A stretch of 46,584 nucleotides of DNA from positions 1 through 46,584 of the forward strand of contig NZ_AUAF01000031.1 in assembly GCF_000428585.1 (NCBI RefSeq), in the 5' to 3' direction. Each line of letters begins with the position of its first letter. Positions within the stretch are counted from its first letter, which is position 1. Below are positions 19,537-28,358 of this stretch, in pieces. Below the pieces are notes generated by a model. It was not told the DNA's origin and did not search any database. It worked only from the letters and a program-made list of their open reading frames with translations. Origin of the DNA: Zooshikella ganghwensis DSM 15267. GTDB taxonomy: Bacteria > Pseudomonadota > Gammaproteobacteria > Pseudomonadales > Zooshikellaceae. The translations under genes were made by a program, and so were the position numbers.

Positions 19537-20385
19537 TTAAGGAAGTTCTCGATGTCTAACTTGGACGTTACGGTACTTAGCTTGAAAAGAAGATGCAAGC
19601 CGTTCAGCTAAATAGACCGAGCGGTGATGCCCGCCAGTGCAGCCTATGGCAACAGTAAGGTAACTTCGATTGCAGGCTTCAAAGCTAGGTAACCATTTCT
19701 CAATAAACTTATAAATATCCTCAAACATCACTTCAACTTGAGGTTCAGCCATTAAAAACTCTTTAATGGGTTGATCTTTACCCGTGTACTGTCGTAAATG
19801 ATTCACCCAATAAGGATTGGGTAAGCAGCGTACATCAAAAATATAGTCTGCATCGTTAGGGGCACCTTTTTTAAAGCCAAAGGACTCAAATAAAAGGGCA
19901 ATACTATTGTCTTGTTTACTGGCTACCCGTTTATTAAATATATCCCGTAAATCATGCAGGGTAAGTCCGGTAGTATCCATTGTGAGATCAGCCAGGTTAG
20001 AGATAGGGTCTAAAACCTGTTGCTCAGCTTTAAGTGCTTCAGCCAATGAACAGTTATGGCTGCTTAAGGGATGTTTTCGCCGAGTCTCACTGAATCGCTT
20101 TAATAGCTCTTCATCATCAGCATCAAGATAAATAACTTCTGCATCAACTTGCTGCTGCTTAATTCGGTTAATTATTTCCGGAAAGCGTGATAGCTCTTGT
20201 CGTATATTTCGAGCATCAATACTTACAGCTACTCGGTCTAAATACGCCTTTTGCAGCTCTTTCGCTAAATCGGGAAGTAAAACCAGGGGTAAATTATCAA
20301 TACAGAAAAAGCCTTGATCTTCAAGAACATGTAGTCCCGTACTTTTGCCTGAACCTGATCGACCGCTAATGATAACAAGTTTCAT
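19537..20385 (-). CDS. rapZ: RNase adapter protein RapZ
   Basis: 282 residues. The N-terminal P-loop GRSGSGKS (8-15) is followed by the DNLPLVLLPDL segment. The C-terminal domain has the conserved IGCTGGHHRSVYLAERL. In E. coli RapZ binds the GlmZ sRNA and RNase E to tune glucosamine-6-phosphate synthase; elsewhere it is known as the nucleotide-binding YvcJ family. No GlmY/GlmZ-like RNA was recognised here. It is separated from ptsN by a 182-nt gap that holds a long hairpin. Confidence 0.95.
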   Translation of the reverse strand: MKLVIISGRSGSGKSTGLHVLEDQGFFCIDNLPLVLLPDLAKELQKAYLDRVAVSIDARNIRQELSRFPEIINRIKQQQVDAEVIYLDADDEELLKRFSETRRKHPLSSHNCSLAEALKAEQQVLDPISNLADLTMDTTGLTLHDLRDIFNKRVASKQDNSIALLFESFGFKKGAPNDADYIFDVRCLPNPYWVNHLRQYTGKDQPIKEFLMAEPQVEVMFEDIYKFIEKWLPSFEACNRSYLTVAIGCTGGHHRSVYLAERLASSFQAKYRNVQVRHRELP

Positions 20386-20470
20386 ACGACTTTAATCTGT
20401 ACCCTGGTAGTGAGTCGGCTTTAGTTAATTGCGCCATATTATTATTACACAGCAAGTATAGTGTACACCA

Positions 20471-20518
20471 AAATGACAGCTTCTTGTTGTAGCCAAGCTA
20501 CAATGAAGTCCGTCATTT
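20471..20518 (-). other. Long imperfect hairpin between ptsN and rapZ
   Basis: Nested arms AAATGAC / GTCATTT (20471-20477, 20512-20518), a CTTC/GAAG segment, and TTGTAGC / GCTACAA (20487-20493, 20497-20503) around a CAA loop form one 48-nt hairpin. In the sense of ptsN-to-rapZ transcription it ends GTCATTTT, a short U-stretch. It could be an attenuator, an RNase III processing site or a partial terminator that sets rapZ-npr levels. Confidence 0.55.
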
Positions 20519-20567
20519 AGTGTAAATAAAGACGAAACGCTAAAATAAGTTGGTTGTGTGTGGCTTG

Positions 20568-21026
20568 TTAATTGGGAAGAGGAGCAATAGCAAGCTCAAA
20601 AAGCTCATGGTTGCTTTGAGCATTACGTAACCGGTTTCTGAAGCTGGCATTTTCAAATCGTTCGGCAACAAGTTGCAAAATCGCCAAATGCTCTGAGGTG
20701 GCTTCTTCAGGGACTACAAGTGCAAAAATTAGGTCAACAGGGTGATTATCCATAGCATCAAACTCAATAGGTTCTCGCAGTTTTAGTAAGGCTGCCATGG
20801 GTTTATCACAGTTAGTTAATCGGCAGTGGGGCAGGGCAATACCTTTGCCAAATCCAGTGCTGCCTAATCGCTCTCGGGTAATAAGACTATCAAAAAGTTC
20901 GCTAGCACCTATGCCTGGCCGGAATCCGGCCAGGATATCTGCAATTTGCTCTAACGTTCTTTTTTTGCTGCCACCCTCAACATCACAAGCGGTGCACTCC
21001 GGGGCAAGAATCTGTTCGAGTTTCAT
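20568..21026 (-). CDS. ptsN: Nitrogen-regulatory EIIA protein PtsN (EIIA-Ntr)
   Basis: 152 residues from ATG 21026 (MKLEQILAPECTACDVEGG), which fits family starts; longer readings would begin inside hpf. It is a PTS EIIA-2 fold with phospho-acceptor His67 in GKGIALPHCRL. It accepts phosphate from NPr and, in enterobacteria, regulates K+ transporters and KdpD; in pseudomonads it affects sigma-54-linked and polyhydroxyalkanoate functions. It starts 31 nt after hpf. Confidence 0.95.
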   Translation of the reverse strand: MKLEQILAPECTACDVEGGSKKRTLEQIADILAGFRPGIGASELFDSLITRERLGSTGFGKGIALPHCRLTNCDKPMAALLKLREPIEFDAMDNHPVDLIFALVVPEEATSEHLAILQLVAERFENASFRNRLRNAQSNHELFELAIAPLPN

Positions 21027-21057
21027 TGCGTTTTTACAGTCTCCAGCAATCGCCAGT

Positions 21058-21366
21058 TTAACGGGCTCCTGCGCCCTGTAAACGGTCAAGGTTTTTCTCT
21101 TTGTGTTTTAGAAGTTGACGATCCAACCGATCGACAAGCATGTCAATCGCTGCATACATGTCCTCAGATTCCGCTTCAGCGCGAATATCTGCACCTCGTG
21201 TATGTAAAGTGGTCTCAGCTTTTTGTCGAAGTTTTTCGACACTTAAAGTGACTTGCACATTGGTAATGTTATCAAAGTGCCGCTCCAAACGCTCAAATTT
21301 ATTGATGACATATTGGCGCAGCGGATCGGTAATATCAACGTGGTGACCACTAATGTTTATTTGCAT
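21058..21366 (-). CDS. hpf: Ribosome hibernation promoting factor, short form
   Basis: 102 residues beginning MQINISGHHVDITDPLRQYV, the beta-alpha fold of HPF/RaiA with ITNVQVTLSVEK. The short form binds the 30S decoding centre and, with RMF, promotes 100S dimers in slow growth. A strong AGGAG lies eight bases before the ATG. It sits in its conserved place between rpoN and ptsN, 123 nt after rpoN. Confidence 0.95.
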   Translation of the reverse strand: MQINISGHHVDITDPLRQYVINKFERLERHFDNITNVQVTLSVEKLRQKAETTLHTRGADIRAEAESEDMYAAIDMLVDRLDRQLLKHKEKNLDRLQGAGAR

Positions 21367-21437
21367 GCATCGATCTCCTAGGTGATCCGATTTACAGTCT
21401 ATCAGTAGAAACTGTGTACTACTACTGACTCCACACT

Positions 21438-21477
21438 CCCCTCCTTGAAAAGGGGCTAACTGGGGTGTTTGTCACCC
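21438..21477 (-). other. Two small hairpins between rpoN and hpf
   Basis: CCCCT / AGGGG (21438-21442, 21451-21455) and GGGTG / CACCC (21463-21467, 21473-21477) are adjacent stems in the 123-nt gap. On the minus strand they are not followed by a T-run. The CCCCTCCTT core recurs in the hairpin after the M28 peptidase at 30042. Confidence 0.35.
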
Positions 21478-21489
21478 TGTAACACTTTT

Positions 21490-23043
21490 TTACACCAACC
21501 GTTTTCGCTCGTTAGAAGGTGGAATAGAAAGTGATTCTCGGTACTTGGCGATAGTTCGTCTTGCCACTTTTATTCCTTGTTCTTCCAGAAGCTTGGCTAT
21601 TTTACTATCTGATAAAGGTTTTCGCGCATTTTCCGCTGCAATCAATTTTTTTATGATGGCTCGGATTGCTGTTGATGAGCACTCTCCACCCGATGATGTA
21701 CTAACATGGCTGGAGAAAAAATACTTCAGTTCGAATATACCACGAGGGGTGTGCATATATTTTTGAGTAGTTACTCTTGAAATGGTTGACTCATGCATAC
21801 CAACCGCTTCAGCAATGTCATGAAGCACTAAAGGCTTCATGGCTTCTTCACCATACTCTAAAAAGCCTTTTTGATGCTCAACAATACAGCTGGCTACACG
21901 CATTAATGTTTCATTACGGCTCTGTAAGCTTTTAATGAACCAGCGGGCTTCCTGGAGGTGATTTTTAATGTAGGTATTATCAGAGCTACTATCTGCACGC
22001 TTCACTAATGAAGCGTAGCTGGCATTGATGCGAAGACGGGGAGTGGCATCCGTATTTAGCTCTACAGTCCAACGGTCACTTCTTTTTTGGACAATAACGT
22101 CGGGAACAATATATTCAGAGTTCTCGTCTTGAATAACAGAGCCAGGCCGTGGATTTAAACTTTGTATTAGCAAAATCGCTTGCTTTAACTGCTCTTCTTT
22201 CAACTTTGCTTTTCGCATAAGTTGATTGTAGTCGTGATTGCCTAATAAATGGAGATACTTTTGGGTAATTAGCTTTGCTTCTTCCAGAAAAGGTGTGTCT
22301 GCACTGAGTTGCGTCAACTGAGTTAACAGGCACTCTTTTAAATCACGCGCGGCAACACCAACCGGGTCAAACTGCTTTAATAATCTGTGTACAACAACCA
22401 CTTCGTCCAGGTCAATTTCTAACTCTGGATCAAAGCTTTCATGAATATCCTCAAGGCTACAGGTTAAATAGCCGCTTTCATCCACAGCATCAATGATTGC
22501 TATTGCAATAAGTCGGTCGTTATCACTTAAGGGGGTAAGGTTAAGCTGCCAATGTAAGTGCGACTGAATAGTTTCTGCTGTACTGTTTCTAGCGGTATAG
22601 TCAAAGTCTTCGTCGGAGCCGGACGATGAGTTTCCAGTCGAAGGAGGTAATGAGTCATACACATCCTCCCAGGCAGTATCTACCGATAGTTCGGAAGGGA
22701 TTTGCTCAGCCCATTGGTCTTCATAGAGTGAATCACTGCTTTCGTTTTCTTGATCTTGGGAAGAGTTGTTGGCTGTATCAGTGCTGTTGTCGTCACTACT
22801 GGAGTTTGAGGAAGCTTGTTGAGTAAGCTCATTCTGATGTTCATCAGAAGAGTCACTGGACTCGCTATTTGAGCCAGTATCAGAGGTATCTTCAATAAGT
22901 TCTAGCAAAGGGTTTGAGTCTAGGGCTTGCTGAATTTCTTGTTGCAAGTCAAGCGTAGACAACTGAAGTAGTTTAATGGCCTGTTGCAGCTGGGGGGTCA
23001 TTGTCAGCTGTTGGCCCATTTTTAAAACTAGGGATGGCTTCAT
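21490..23043 (-). CDS. rpoN: RNA polymerase sigma-54 factor
   Basis: 517 residues. The N-terminal activator-interaction region begins [20 protein letters not shown]. An acidic Ser/Asp/Asn-rich region II (about residues 50-160) follows, then the core-binding domain. The C-terminal DNA-binding part contains a helix-turn-helix and the RpoN box [10 protein letters not shown]. Sigma-54 reads -24/-12 promoters with AAA+ activators. Region II looks long and low in complexity. It lies 189 nt downstream of lptB, so it probably has its own promoter. Confidence 0.98.
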   Translation of the reverse strand: MKPSLVLKMGQQLTMTPQLQQAIKLLQLSTLDLQQEIQQALDSNPLLELIEDTSDTGSNSESSDSSDEHQNELTQQASSNSSSDDNSTDTANNSSQDQENESSDSLYEDQWAEQIPSELSVDTAWEDVYDSLPPSTGNSSSGSDEDFDYTARNSTAETIQSHLHWQLNLTPLSDNDRLIAIAIIDAVDESGYLTCSLEDIHESFDPELEIDLDEVVVVHRLLKQFDPVGVAARDLKECLLTQLTQLSADTPFLEEAKLITQKYLHLLGNHDYNQLMRKAKLKEEQLKQAILLIQSLNPRPGSVIQDENSEYIVPDVIVQKRSDRWTVELNTDATPRLRINASYASLVKRADSSSDNTYIKNHLQEARWFIKSLQSRNETLMRVASCIVEHQKGFLEYGEEAMKPLVLHDIAEAVGMHESTISRVTTQKYMHTPRGIFELKYFFSSHVSTSSGGECSSTAIRAIIKKLIAAENARKPLSDSKIAKLLEEQGIKVARRTIAKYRESLSIPPSNERKRLV

Positions 23044-23232
23044 AGTTAGTTGATTTACCTACACTGCAACAAAGCAAATGCTAAAGTTTATCTATTAGTA
23101 TGCCACTAACATTACCTGTCGTTGTGGTGAAATAATGCTGCCACATTAATTATTCAGTAAATAGTGAGTGATAATGATGAGTGGCCGCATCTCATACATT
23201 AACACATTATATGCGCGACCAGGCTACTTGTC

Positions 23233-23958
23233 TTAGATTTTGAATTGATGTCCAAGATAAACATCCTTGACTTTTTGGTTGGCCATTACATCACTCGCTG
23301 TACCTTGAGCGATTATTTGTCCTTCACTTACTATGTAGGCTAACTCACAAATATCAAGTGTTTCTCGAACATTGTGATCCGTAATCAGTACACCTATGCC
23401 TCTTTCTTTTAAGTGAGTGACTATCATTTTTATATCATTTACTGAGATGGGGTCAACCCCAGCAAAAGGTTCATCCAGTAGAATGAAAGAGGGTTCAGTC
23501 GCCAGTGCACGAGCAATTTCAACTCGTCGACGCTCACCACCTGATAAGCTCATACCCATACTATTTCTGAGGTGAGTGACATTAAACTCTTCAAGCAGAT
23601 GGTTAAGTTTTTCTTCTCGTTGTTGACGATTTAAGTCTTTACGGGTTTCCAAAATACCCATTATATTTTCGCTGACGGTCAGCTTGCGGAAGATAGACGC
23701 TTCTTGTGGTAAATAACCAATTCCTGCACGTGCCCTGCCATGCATGGGTAGATGTGTAATATTGTGTTCATCTATTTGCACTTGACCATGATCTGATCGA
23801 ACCAAGCCAACAATCATATAAAAAGTGGTTGTTTTTCCCGCACCATTTGGACCAAGTAGACCAACAATTTGACCACTTTCGATATGGAGTGAGACTTCTT
23901 TGACAACTTGACGACCTTTATAGCTTTTGGCCAGGTTTGTGGCTTGTAGAACGGGCAT
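23233..23958 (-). CDS. lptB: LPS export ABC transporter ATP-binding protein LptB
   Basis: 241 residues: Walker A GPNGAGKT (36-43), signature [14 protein letters not shown] (138 onward), Walker B FILLDEP with catalytic Glu163, and switch His195. It powers LptFG to pull LPS from the inner membrane into the LptC-LptA bridge. It starts four bases after lptA, in the normal kdsD-kdsC-lptC-lptA-lptB order. Confidence 0.98.
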   Translation of the reverse strand: MPVLQATNLAKSYKGRQVVKEVSLHIESGQIVGLLGPNGAGKTTTFYMIVGLVRSDHGQVQIDEHNITHLPMHGRARAGIGYLPQEASIFRKLTVSENIMGILETRKDLNRQQREEKLNHLLEEFNVTHLRNSMGMSLSGGERRRVEIARALATEPSFILLDEPFAGVDPISVNDIKMIVTHLKERGIGVLITDHNVRETLDICELAYIVSEGQIIAQGTASDVMANQKVKDVYLGHQFKI

Positions 23959-23962
23959 AGAG

Positions 23963-24478
23963 TTACTTCGTCTTTGTAGGTTGCAGGATCATCTCAACAC
24001 GTTGCTTGCCGCCAGCTTTTGAAGAGTCGCCTTTAGCATTCACAGTTTGGGTTTTCATGTTATAGTCAATACGCTTGCCTGTGAACTTATTGCCTTCCTG
24101 AAATAATTTAGCATTAACAATAATTTCAACTTTTTCTTGAGGAATCATATAGTTGATTTGCTTGCCATAGGCGCGAATCAGTTCTTTGTTAGGTTCAGGC
24201 TTTTCTTCATAGTGTGCTGGGCTACCCAGAGCAATCACTTTGTTGATATTTCCCTGTTTGTCAGTATAAATGGTGACTTTGTGACCACTAATTTTTATGG
24301 TGCCTTGAGTAATGACAACATTTCCCGTCAGTATACGCACACCATCTTTTTCGGCATTAGCACTATCAGACTTTGCGTGAATTGGTTTTTCTCTATCAGC
24401 AGGTAAAGCCCAGGCTGTTTGCTGGCTTATAAGGCTAAAAAGTAGTCCTAGTGTGAAAAGGTTAATCCTGCACTTCAT
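23963..24478 (-). CDS. lptA: Periplasmic LPS-bridge protein LptA
   Basis: 171 residues from ATG 24478 ([16 protein letters not shown]), chosen because it gives a normal signal peptide cleaved after about TAWA and has AGGGGA just upstream. An upstream in-frame start would add 14 residues before the signal. The mature part is the OstA/LptA beta-jellyroll with [16 protein letters not shown] and [12 protein letters not shown], which polymerises between LptC and LptD. The start overlaps the end of lptC by 17 nt. Confidence 0.95.
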   Translation of the reverse strand: MKCRINLFTLGLLFSLISQQTAWALPADREKPIHAKSDSANAEKDGVRILTGNVVITQGTIKISGHKVTIYTDKQGNINKVIALGSPAHYEEKPEPNKELIRAYGKQINYMIPQEKVEIIVNAKLFQEGNKFTGKRIDYNMKTQTVNAKGDSSKAGGKQRVEMILQPTKTK

Positions 24479-25043
24479 ATGTTCCCCTAACATTGGATAG
24501 CAACTCCACACGCTCCTCATCTAAATATGCATTCATGCCGACCGCGTTTACAACTGAGTTGTCAGTTTTAATGGTTACTGGACGTTTGGTTTTCGCTTGA
24601 TTTTGTTCTGCGTAAACAGTCAGAAACTCTGTGGTTATAATCATGCCAGGATTTCCAGTTGTTTTCTGTTCCCTAATTACGACATTATCCCAGAGTTCCA
24701 TCACATCTCCACCAGGAAGTATCCTTCCTTGCCGTGAGGTCGTATGCCAGTCGCTACTTTGTTTTCGCGTAATCAAAATATCAGGCTGATCAATCAGTGA
24801 AATATCATTATGAGGAAAGTGACTTACTTTCTCAGCAACAACAACGTAGTCTTGCTCACCTTTTGTTGTATATTGGGTAATAACAGGAGACTCCATAAAA
24901 ACATCTGGAGAAACTGCAGTATTTTCTTTTTTATCACTTTTAGGTGCGGTTAAGTTAAATGCATCTGGCTGGTTTAAAAAAGTAAACAAGCCATACCCCA
25001 GTATGAGTAATAATGTCAGTGTAGTAATACGTTTTAAGCCCAT
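24462..25043 (-). CDS. lptC: LPS export system protein LptC
   Basis: 193 residues from ATG 25043; a TTG three codons earlier is possible but is crowded against a poor ribosome-binding site. It is a bitopic protein with one N-terminal membrane helix (TLTLLLILGYGLFTFL) and a periplasmic beta-jellyroll with DILITRKQ and LPGGDVMELWDNVVI. It receives LPS from LptBFG and passes it to LptA, whose gene it overlaps. Confidence 0.93.
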   Translation of the reverse strand: MGLKRITTLTLLLILGYGLFTFLNQPDAFNLTAPKSDKKENTAVSPDVFMESPVITQYTTKGEQDYVVVAEKVSHFPHNDISLIDQPDILITRKQSSDWHTTSRQGRILPGGDVMELWDNVVIREQKTTGNPGMIITTEFLTVYAEQNQAKTKRPVTIKTDNSVVNAVGMNAYLDEERVELLSNVRGTYEVQD

Positions 25044-25091
25044 GGCGAACAAAGCTCATAGCATTAAGAAGTCAAAGACAGTTGCGTCATG

Positions 25092-25625
25092 TTAACAACA
25101 TAAGTAAGGAGCTAGCTGGGCATCAAGCGTACCTTGGCTTGCCATTATAAACTCGCATACTTCTCTAGCAGCTCCAAGGCCTCCAGACTGTTGGGTGACA
25201 CCAGCTGCATAGTGTTTTACTGTTGGATTTGCATTAGCAACGGCTAGACCCAGACCAACATAACGGATTGCAGGAAGGTCGGGTAAGTCGTCTCCTAAAT
25301 AGGCCACTTGTGCAGGTGTGAGTTCAAGTTGTTCAAGGATTTCTTTTAAAACGACCAGCTTGTCTTCACGCCCCTGATAAACAATATCGACACCAAGTGC
25401 AGCCATTCGCTGGCTGACAACTTTGGATTTTCGGCCAGTGATAATAGCGATTTTGACCCCAGTTTGCTGCAAAAGTTTGAAGCCTAAACCATCCAGAGTA
25501 TGAAATGTCTTAAATTCCTGGCCGTCTTCTGTAAAGTAAAGTCGACCATCAGTCAGTACCCCATCAACGTCACATACCAGCAAACGAACCGCAGCGGCTT
25601 TTGTGGCTAAATGCTGTAAGTTCAT
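25092..25625 (-). CDS. kdsC: 3-deoxy-D-manno-octulosonate-8-phosphate phosphatase KdsC
   Basis: 177-residue HAD-superfamily C0-type phosphatase. Motif I is VCDVDGVLTDG (nucleophile Asp19, acid/base Asp21), motif II IITG, and motif IV YLGDDLPDLP. It removes phosphate from Kdo-8-P to give Kdo for the LPS inner core. Its ATG overlaps the kdsD stop (ATGA), indicating translational coupling with the preceding pathway enzyme. Confidence 0.97.
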   Translation of the reverse strand: MNLQHLATKAAAVRLLVCDVDGVLTDGRLYFTEDGQEFKTFHTLDGLGFKLLQQTGVKIAIITGRKSKVVSQRMAALGVDIVYQGREDKLVVLKEILEQLELTPAQVAYLGDDLPDLPAIRYVGLGLAVANANPTVKHYAAGVTQQSGGLGAAREVCEFIMASQGTLDAQLAPYLCC

Positions 25626-26596
25626 ACTACACCTGCGCGTAAAAGGTCATGCATATTAAGTGCACCAATGGCTTTATGGTTGTCATCGACCACAATCAAA
25701 CCATTAATTTTGTGCTTTTCCATAATGTTGAGCGCTTGTGCTGCGAGCATATCTGCTTGAGCGACTTTGCACTTTGCTGTCATTACACTGTCAATGGTGG
25801 CTTGCTGAATATCAACACTCTGGTCAAGTGCTCGGCGTAAGTCACCATCAGTAAATACTCCTTGCAGTAAACCATCAGCATCTACAATGGCGGTCATCCC
25901 CAACCCTTGTTGAGTCATTTCCAGTAGGGCATCTCTTAGCGAAGTACCTGAGCGAACAGCAGGCAGGCGATCATCTTGATGCATAATATCTGCGACTTTT
26001 AACAGGAGTCTTCGACCTAGGCTACCGCCAGGATGCGAGAAGGCAAAGTCTTCTGCTGTGAATCCCTTGGTTTCAAGTAAGGCTATTGCTAATGCATCCC
26101 CCATTACTAATGCGGCTGTGGTACTTGCTGTTGGTGCTAAGTCCAGAGGACAGGCTTCTCTTTTAATTGATACATCAAGGCTCACATCGGCAGCTTTGGC
26201 AAGGGTTGACTGAGGGTTTCCAGTCATGCTGATTAAAGAGGTACCGAGTCGCTTTAAAAGTGGCAGTAGGGTAACGACTTCTGCAGTGTTGCCTGAGTTA
26301 GACAGAGCAATAACAATATCATTTGAAGTAATCATGCCCATATCGCCATGACTGGCTTCTCCAGGGTGCACAAAAAAAGCGGGTGTGCCAGTGCTGGCAA
26401 GCGTTGCGGCAATCTTGTTACCAATATGTCCTGACTTACCCATTCCTACGACAACCACTCGGCCTTTACAGGCAAGAATAAGCTCACAGGCTGCAACAAA
26501 GTCAGCATTCACTGAGGCTGCCAATTGCTGCAGTGCCTCAATCTCAATGTCAAAGGTGCGTTTACCTGATGCTATAAGCTGATCTGCCTTGGTCAT
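25622..26596 (-). CDS. kdsD: D-arabinose-5-phosphate isomerase KdsD
   Basis: 324 residues: an N-terminal SIS sugar-isomerase domain (VVVGMGKSGHIGNKIAATLA, then HPGEASHGDMG) followed by a tandem CBS pair (about 205-324). It interconverts ribulose-5-P and arabinose-5-P, the first committed precursor of Kdo. Directly coupled to kdsC. The gap to yrbG upstream is 119 nt. Confidence 0.96.
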   Translation of the reverse strand: MTKADQLIASGKRTFDIEIEALQQLAASVNADFVAACELILACKGRVVVVGMGKSGHIGNKIAATLASTGTPAFFVHPGEASHGDMGMITSNDIVIALSNSGNTAEVVTLLPLLKRLGTSLISMTGNPQSTLAKAADVSLDVSIKREACPLDLAPTASTTAALVMGDALAIALLETKGFTAEDFAFSHPGGSLGRRLLLKVADIMHQDDRLPAVRSGTSLRDALLEMTQQGLGMTAIVDADGLLQGVFTDGDLRRALDQSVDIQQATIDSVMTAKCKVAQADMLAAQALNIMEKHKINGLIVVDDNHKAIGALNMHDLLRAGVV

Positions 26597-26715
26597 AAGT
26601 TACCTATCTAAAGAGTGAATCAAAGGCGCATAACTGGGCTGCTTATTTAATATGTGTTGTGGGCAGTAATCACTAATAATGCTCATTAGAATTAGCTGGC
26701 GCGAATTATGACAGA

Positions 26716-27693
26716 CTAAAGACTGTGAGTTAAGTAGAGAACAACGCAGTATCCCACATAACATGCAACCAGACAGGAGCCATTAACACGGCTTAGTGAA
26801 GACTGACGGATTTTACCCCAGAAAATCATACCAACAAGTAACCCTGTCAGTAACAACATGGTCAAGTAATCTCGTTGGAAAACCAGGCTACTGAAGTGGT
26901 CTGGATGTATCAGTGCAGGCATGGGTAATACGGCCAGTAAATTAAAGAGATTCGAGCCAACCACATTACCAATTGCAATGTCATGATGGTTTTTCTTGGC
27001 GCTGGCAATGGAGGCGGCAAGTTCTGGCAAGCTGGTGCCAATTGCAACAACTGTTAGCCCAATAATAAGTTCACTGACACCTAGCCATTGTGCAACTTCT
27101 GTGGCACCCCATACTAAAATTCGTGAACTGAAGAGGAGTAGGGCCAGTCCACAAATAAAAAGTACCGTAGCTTTTTTTTGAGAAATTTCTGGGATGGCTT
27201 CTTCTTCCTCAGTAATTAGAGGGTCTGTACCTTTTGAAGAGCTGCGCTGCCAGCGGTAAAAGAAGTAAAGCGTTGCTCCTAGTCCACACAGCAGTATGAT
27301 GCCATCTAGCAAGGTTAGGCCTGAGTCAAATAGACAAATACCAGCCAGCAAAGTAACTGCCAGTAATAGAGGGACTTCTTTGCGTAATAGTGAGGACTTT
27401 ATGGGAAGCGGTGCTACCAGTGCAGTAATACCTAACACTAAGCCAATGTTGGCAATGTTGGAGCCTAGTGCATTCCCCGCAGCCAAGCCTGAATGTCCAT
27501 CTGTTGCAGCCATGATTGAGACTAAAATCTCAGGGGCTGATGTACCAAACGCAACAATGGTTAAACCGATCATCATGGTTGACATGCCCAGATTTCGTGC
27601 AGAAGCGGCTGCACCATCAACAAACATATCTGCACTCCAGATGAGTATGGCAAAACCAACCAAAACGGCGATAAAAGCTAATAGCAGAGACAT
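26716..27693 (-). CDS. yrbG: Inner-membrane Ca2+/Na+ exchanger family protein YrbG
   Basis: 325 residues with about ten membrane segments and the two inverted alpha-repeats of the CaCA superfamily: TIVAFGTSAPEI near the N-terminus and VVAIGTSLPELAASI in the second half. A cytosolic loop with acidic EEEEAIPE separates them. It is first in the Kdo/LPS/rpoN run and transcribed away from the peptidase gene. In E. coli yrbG is directly divergent from mlaF; here about 3 kb separates them. Confidence 0.94.
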   Translation of the reverse strand: MSLLLAFIAVLVGFAILIWSADMFVDGAAASARNLGMSTMMIGLTIVAFGTSAPEILVSIMAATDGHSGLAAGNALGSNIANIGLVLGITALVAPLPIKSSLLRKEVPLLLAVTLLAGICLFDSGLTLLDGIILLCGLGATLYFFYRWQRSSSKGTDPLITEEEEAIPEISQKKATVLFICGLALLLFSSRILVWGATEVAQWLGVSELIIGLTVVAIGTSLPELAASIASAKKNHHDIAIGNVVGSNLFNLLAVLPMPALIHPDHFSSLVFQRDYLTMLLLTGLLVGMIFWGKIRQSSLSRVNGSCLVACYVGYCVVLYLTHSL

Positions 27694-27863
27694 AAATTCA
27701 ACTCGTTTATATTCTCATGTAGTTGGGCGCTATTAAAGGAAGTCTGTAAATGAAATGCAAGTAAAGAAAAAAGAATAAATATATGCTTTGTTGTGGGGGG
27801 GTAATGATACTAAGCCGTAAAGCTTGCTGATAGTTTGCACTATTTATACTTTCACAATAATAC

Positions 27864-27882
27864 GATGATGAAAATCATTACT
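27864..27882. promoter_or_regulatory. Fur-box-like operator
   Basis: The 19 bases from GATGATGAAAATCATTACT match the classical Fur consensus (GATAATGAT-A-ATCATTATC) at 15 of 19 positions by my count. A -10-like TATACT lies at 27845-27850 on plus, and TATAAA can be read on minus at 27843-27848. The site could therefore control yrbG (minus) or a plus-strand transcript. Confidence 0.45.
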
Positions 27883-28242
27883 CTGGTGGGATATGTTATA
27901 CAGATCAGCGTTTTAGTAAGTAAGTGGTAATAATTTGCGACTTACTCCCCGCAGCCCCCTCTTCATTAACTGATAAGCTTGGCTTAGTTCTGTACGACAG
28001 GTGTTTGCTATACCCATCACAAATCATTTTTTTAGGTTTTTTGTCTTTAAAGCAACTGTGGTTACTATCGCTAGTCTTAACAGGTCAGATTAGCCCTACT
28101 AAAAAGGCTTTGAAATGGGTTTAATTATACCTTCTTTGTGAAGTATTTTGATGTTGATGGTAATGATATTTTCACAGGTGGTATTTCTATTTGCAAAACA
28201 CTTATAAATAAAAAACTTTCAACTTTAAGTATTCATCTGCTG

Positions 28243-28264
28243 TATACCCTTGGCAAAGGGTATA
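28243..28264. repeat. 22-bp palindromic element, copy C (upstream of the M28 gene)
   Basis: Arms TATACCC and GGGTATA around TTGGCAAA. Here pairing extends to nine bases per arm with a GGCA loop. The arms are identical to copies A (16169) and B (44020). Confidence 0.6.
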
Positions 28265-28358
28265 TTAGGGCAGCAGCACAGCTAAGCGCCTTACGTACAG
28301 TCACTACAAGCCGAAATTATTCGTTGTTATGAACTAGTTCTATCACGAGGGTTTAGCC

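Larger units (their letters stand above)
27694..28358. other. 665-nt AT-rich gap between yrbG and the M28 peptidase gene
   Basis: No convincing protein gene. Two short open frames (27924-28124 and 28138-28332) have poor starts and no recognisable product, and the second runs through a palindrome. The stretch contains a Fur-box-like site (27864-27882), a stem AGTAAGT / ACTTACT (27915-27921, 27940-27946) followed by a C-rich single-stranded segment, a T-rich stretch near 28027-28045, and a 22-bp palindrome (28243-28264). Confidence 0.6.

Noticed and set aside
23170-23190. GATAATGAT half-site resembling a Fur box upstream of lptB
   Set aside because: Only one half matches and the second half diverges completely.
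27924-28332. Two short open frames (66 and 64 codons) before the M28 gene
   Set aside because: Weak starts, no Shine-Dalgarno, no recognisable motif, and the second is crossed by the 22-bp palindrome. More likely chance frames in AT-rich DNA.
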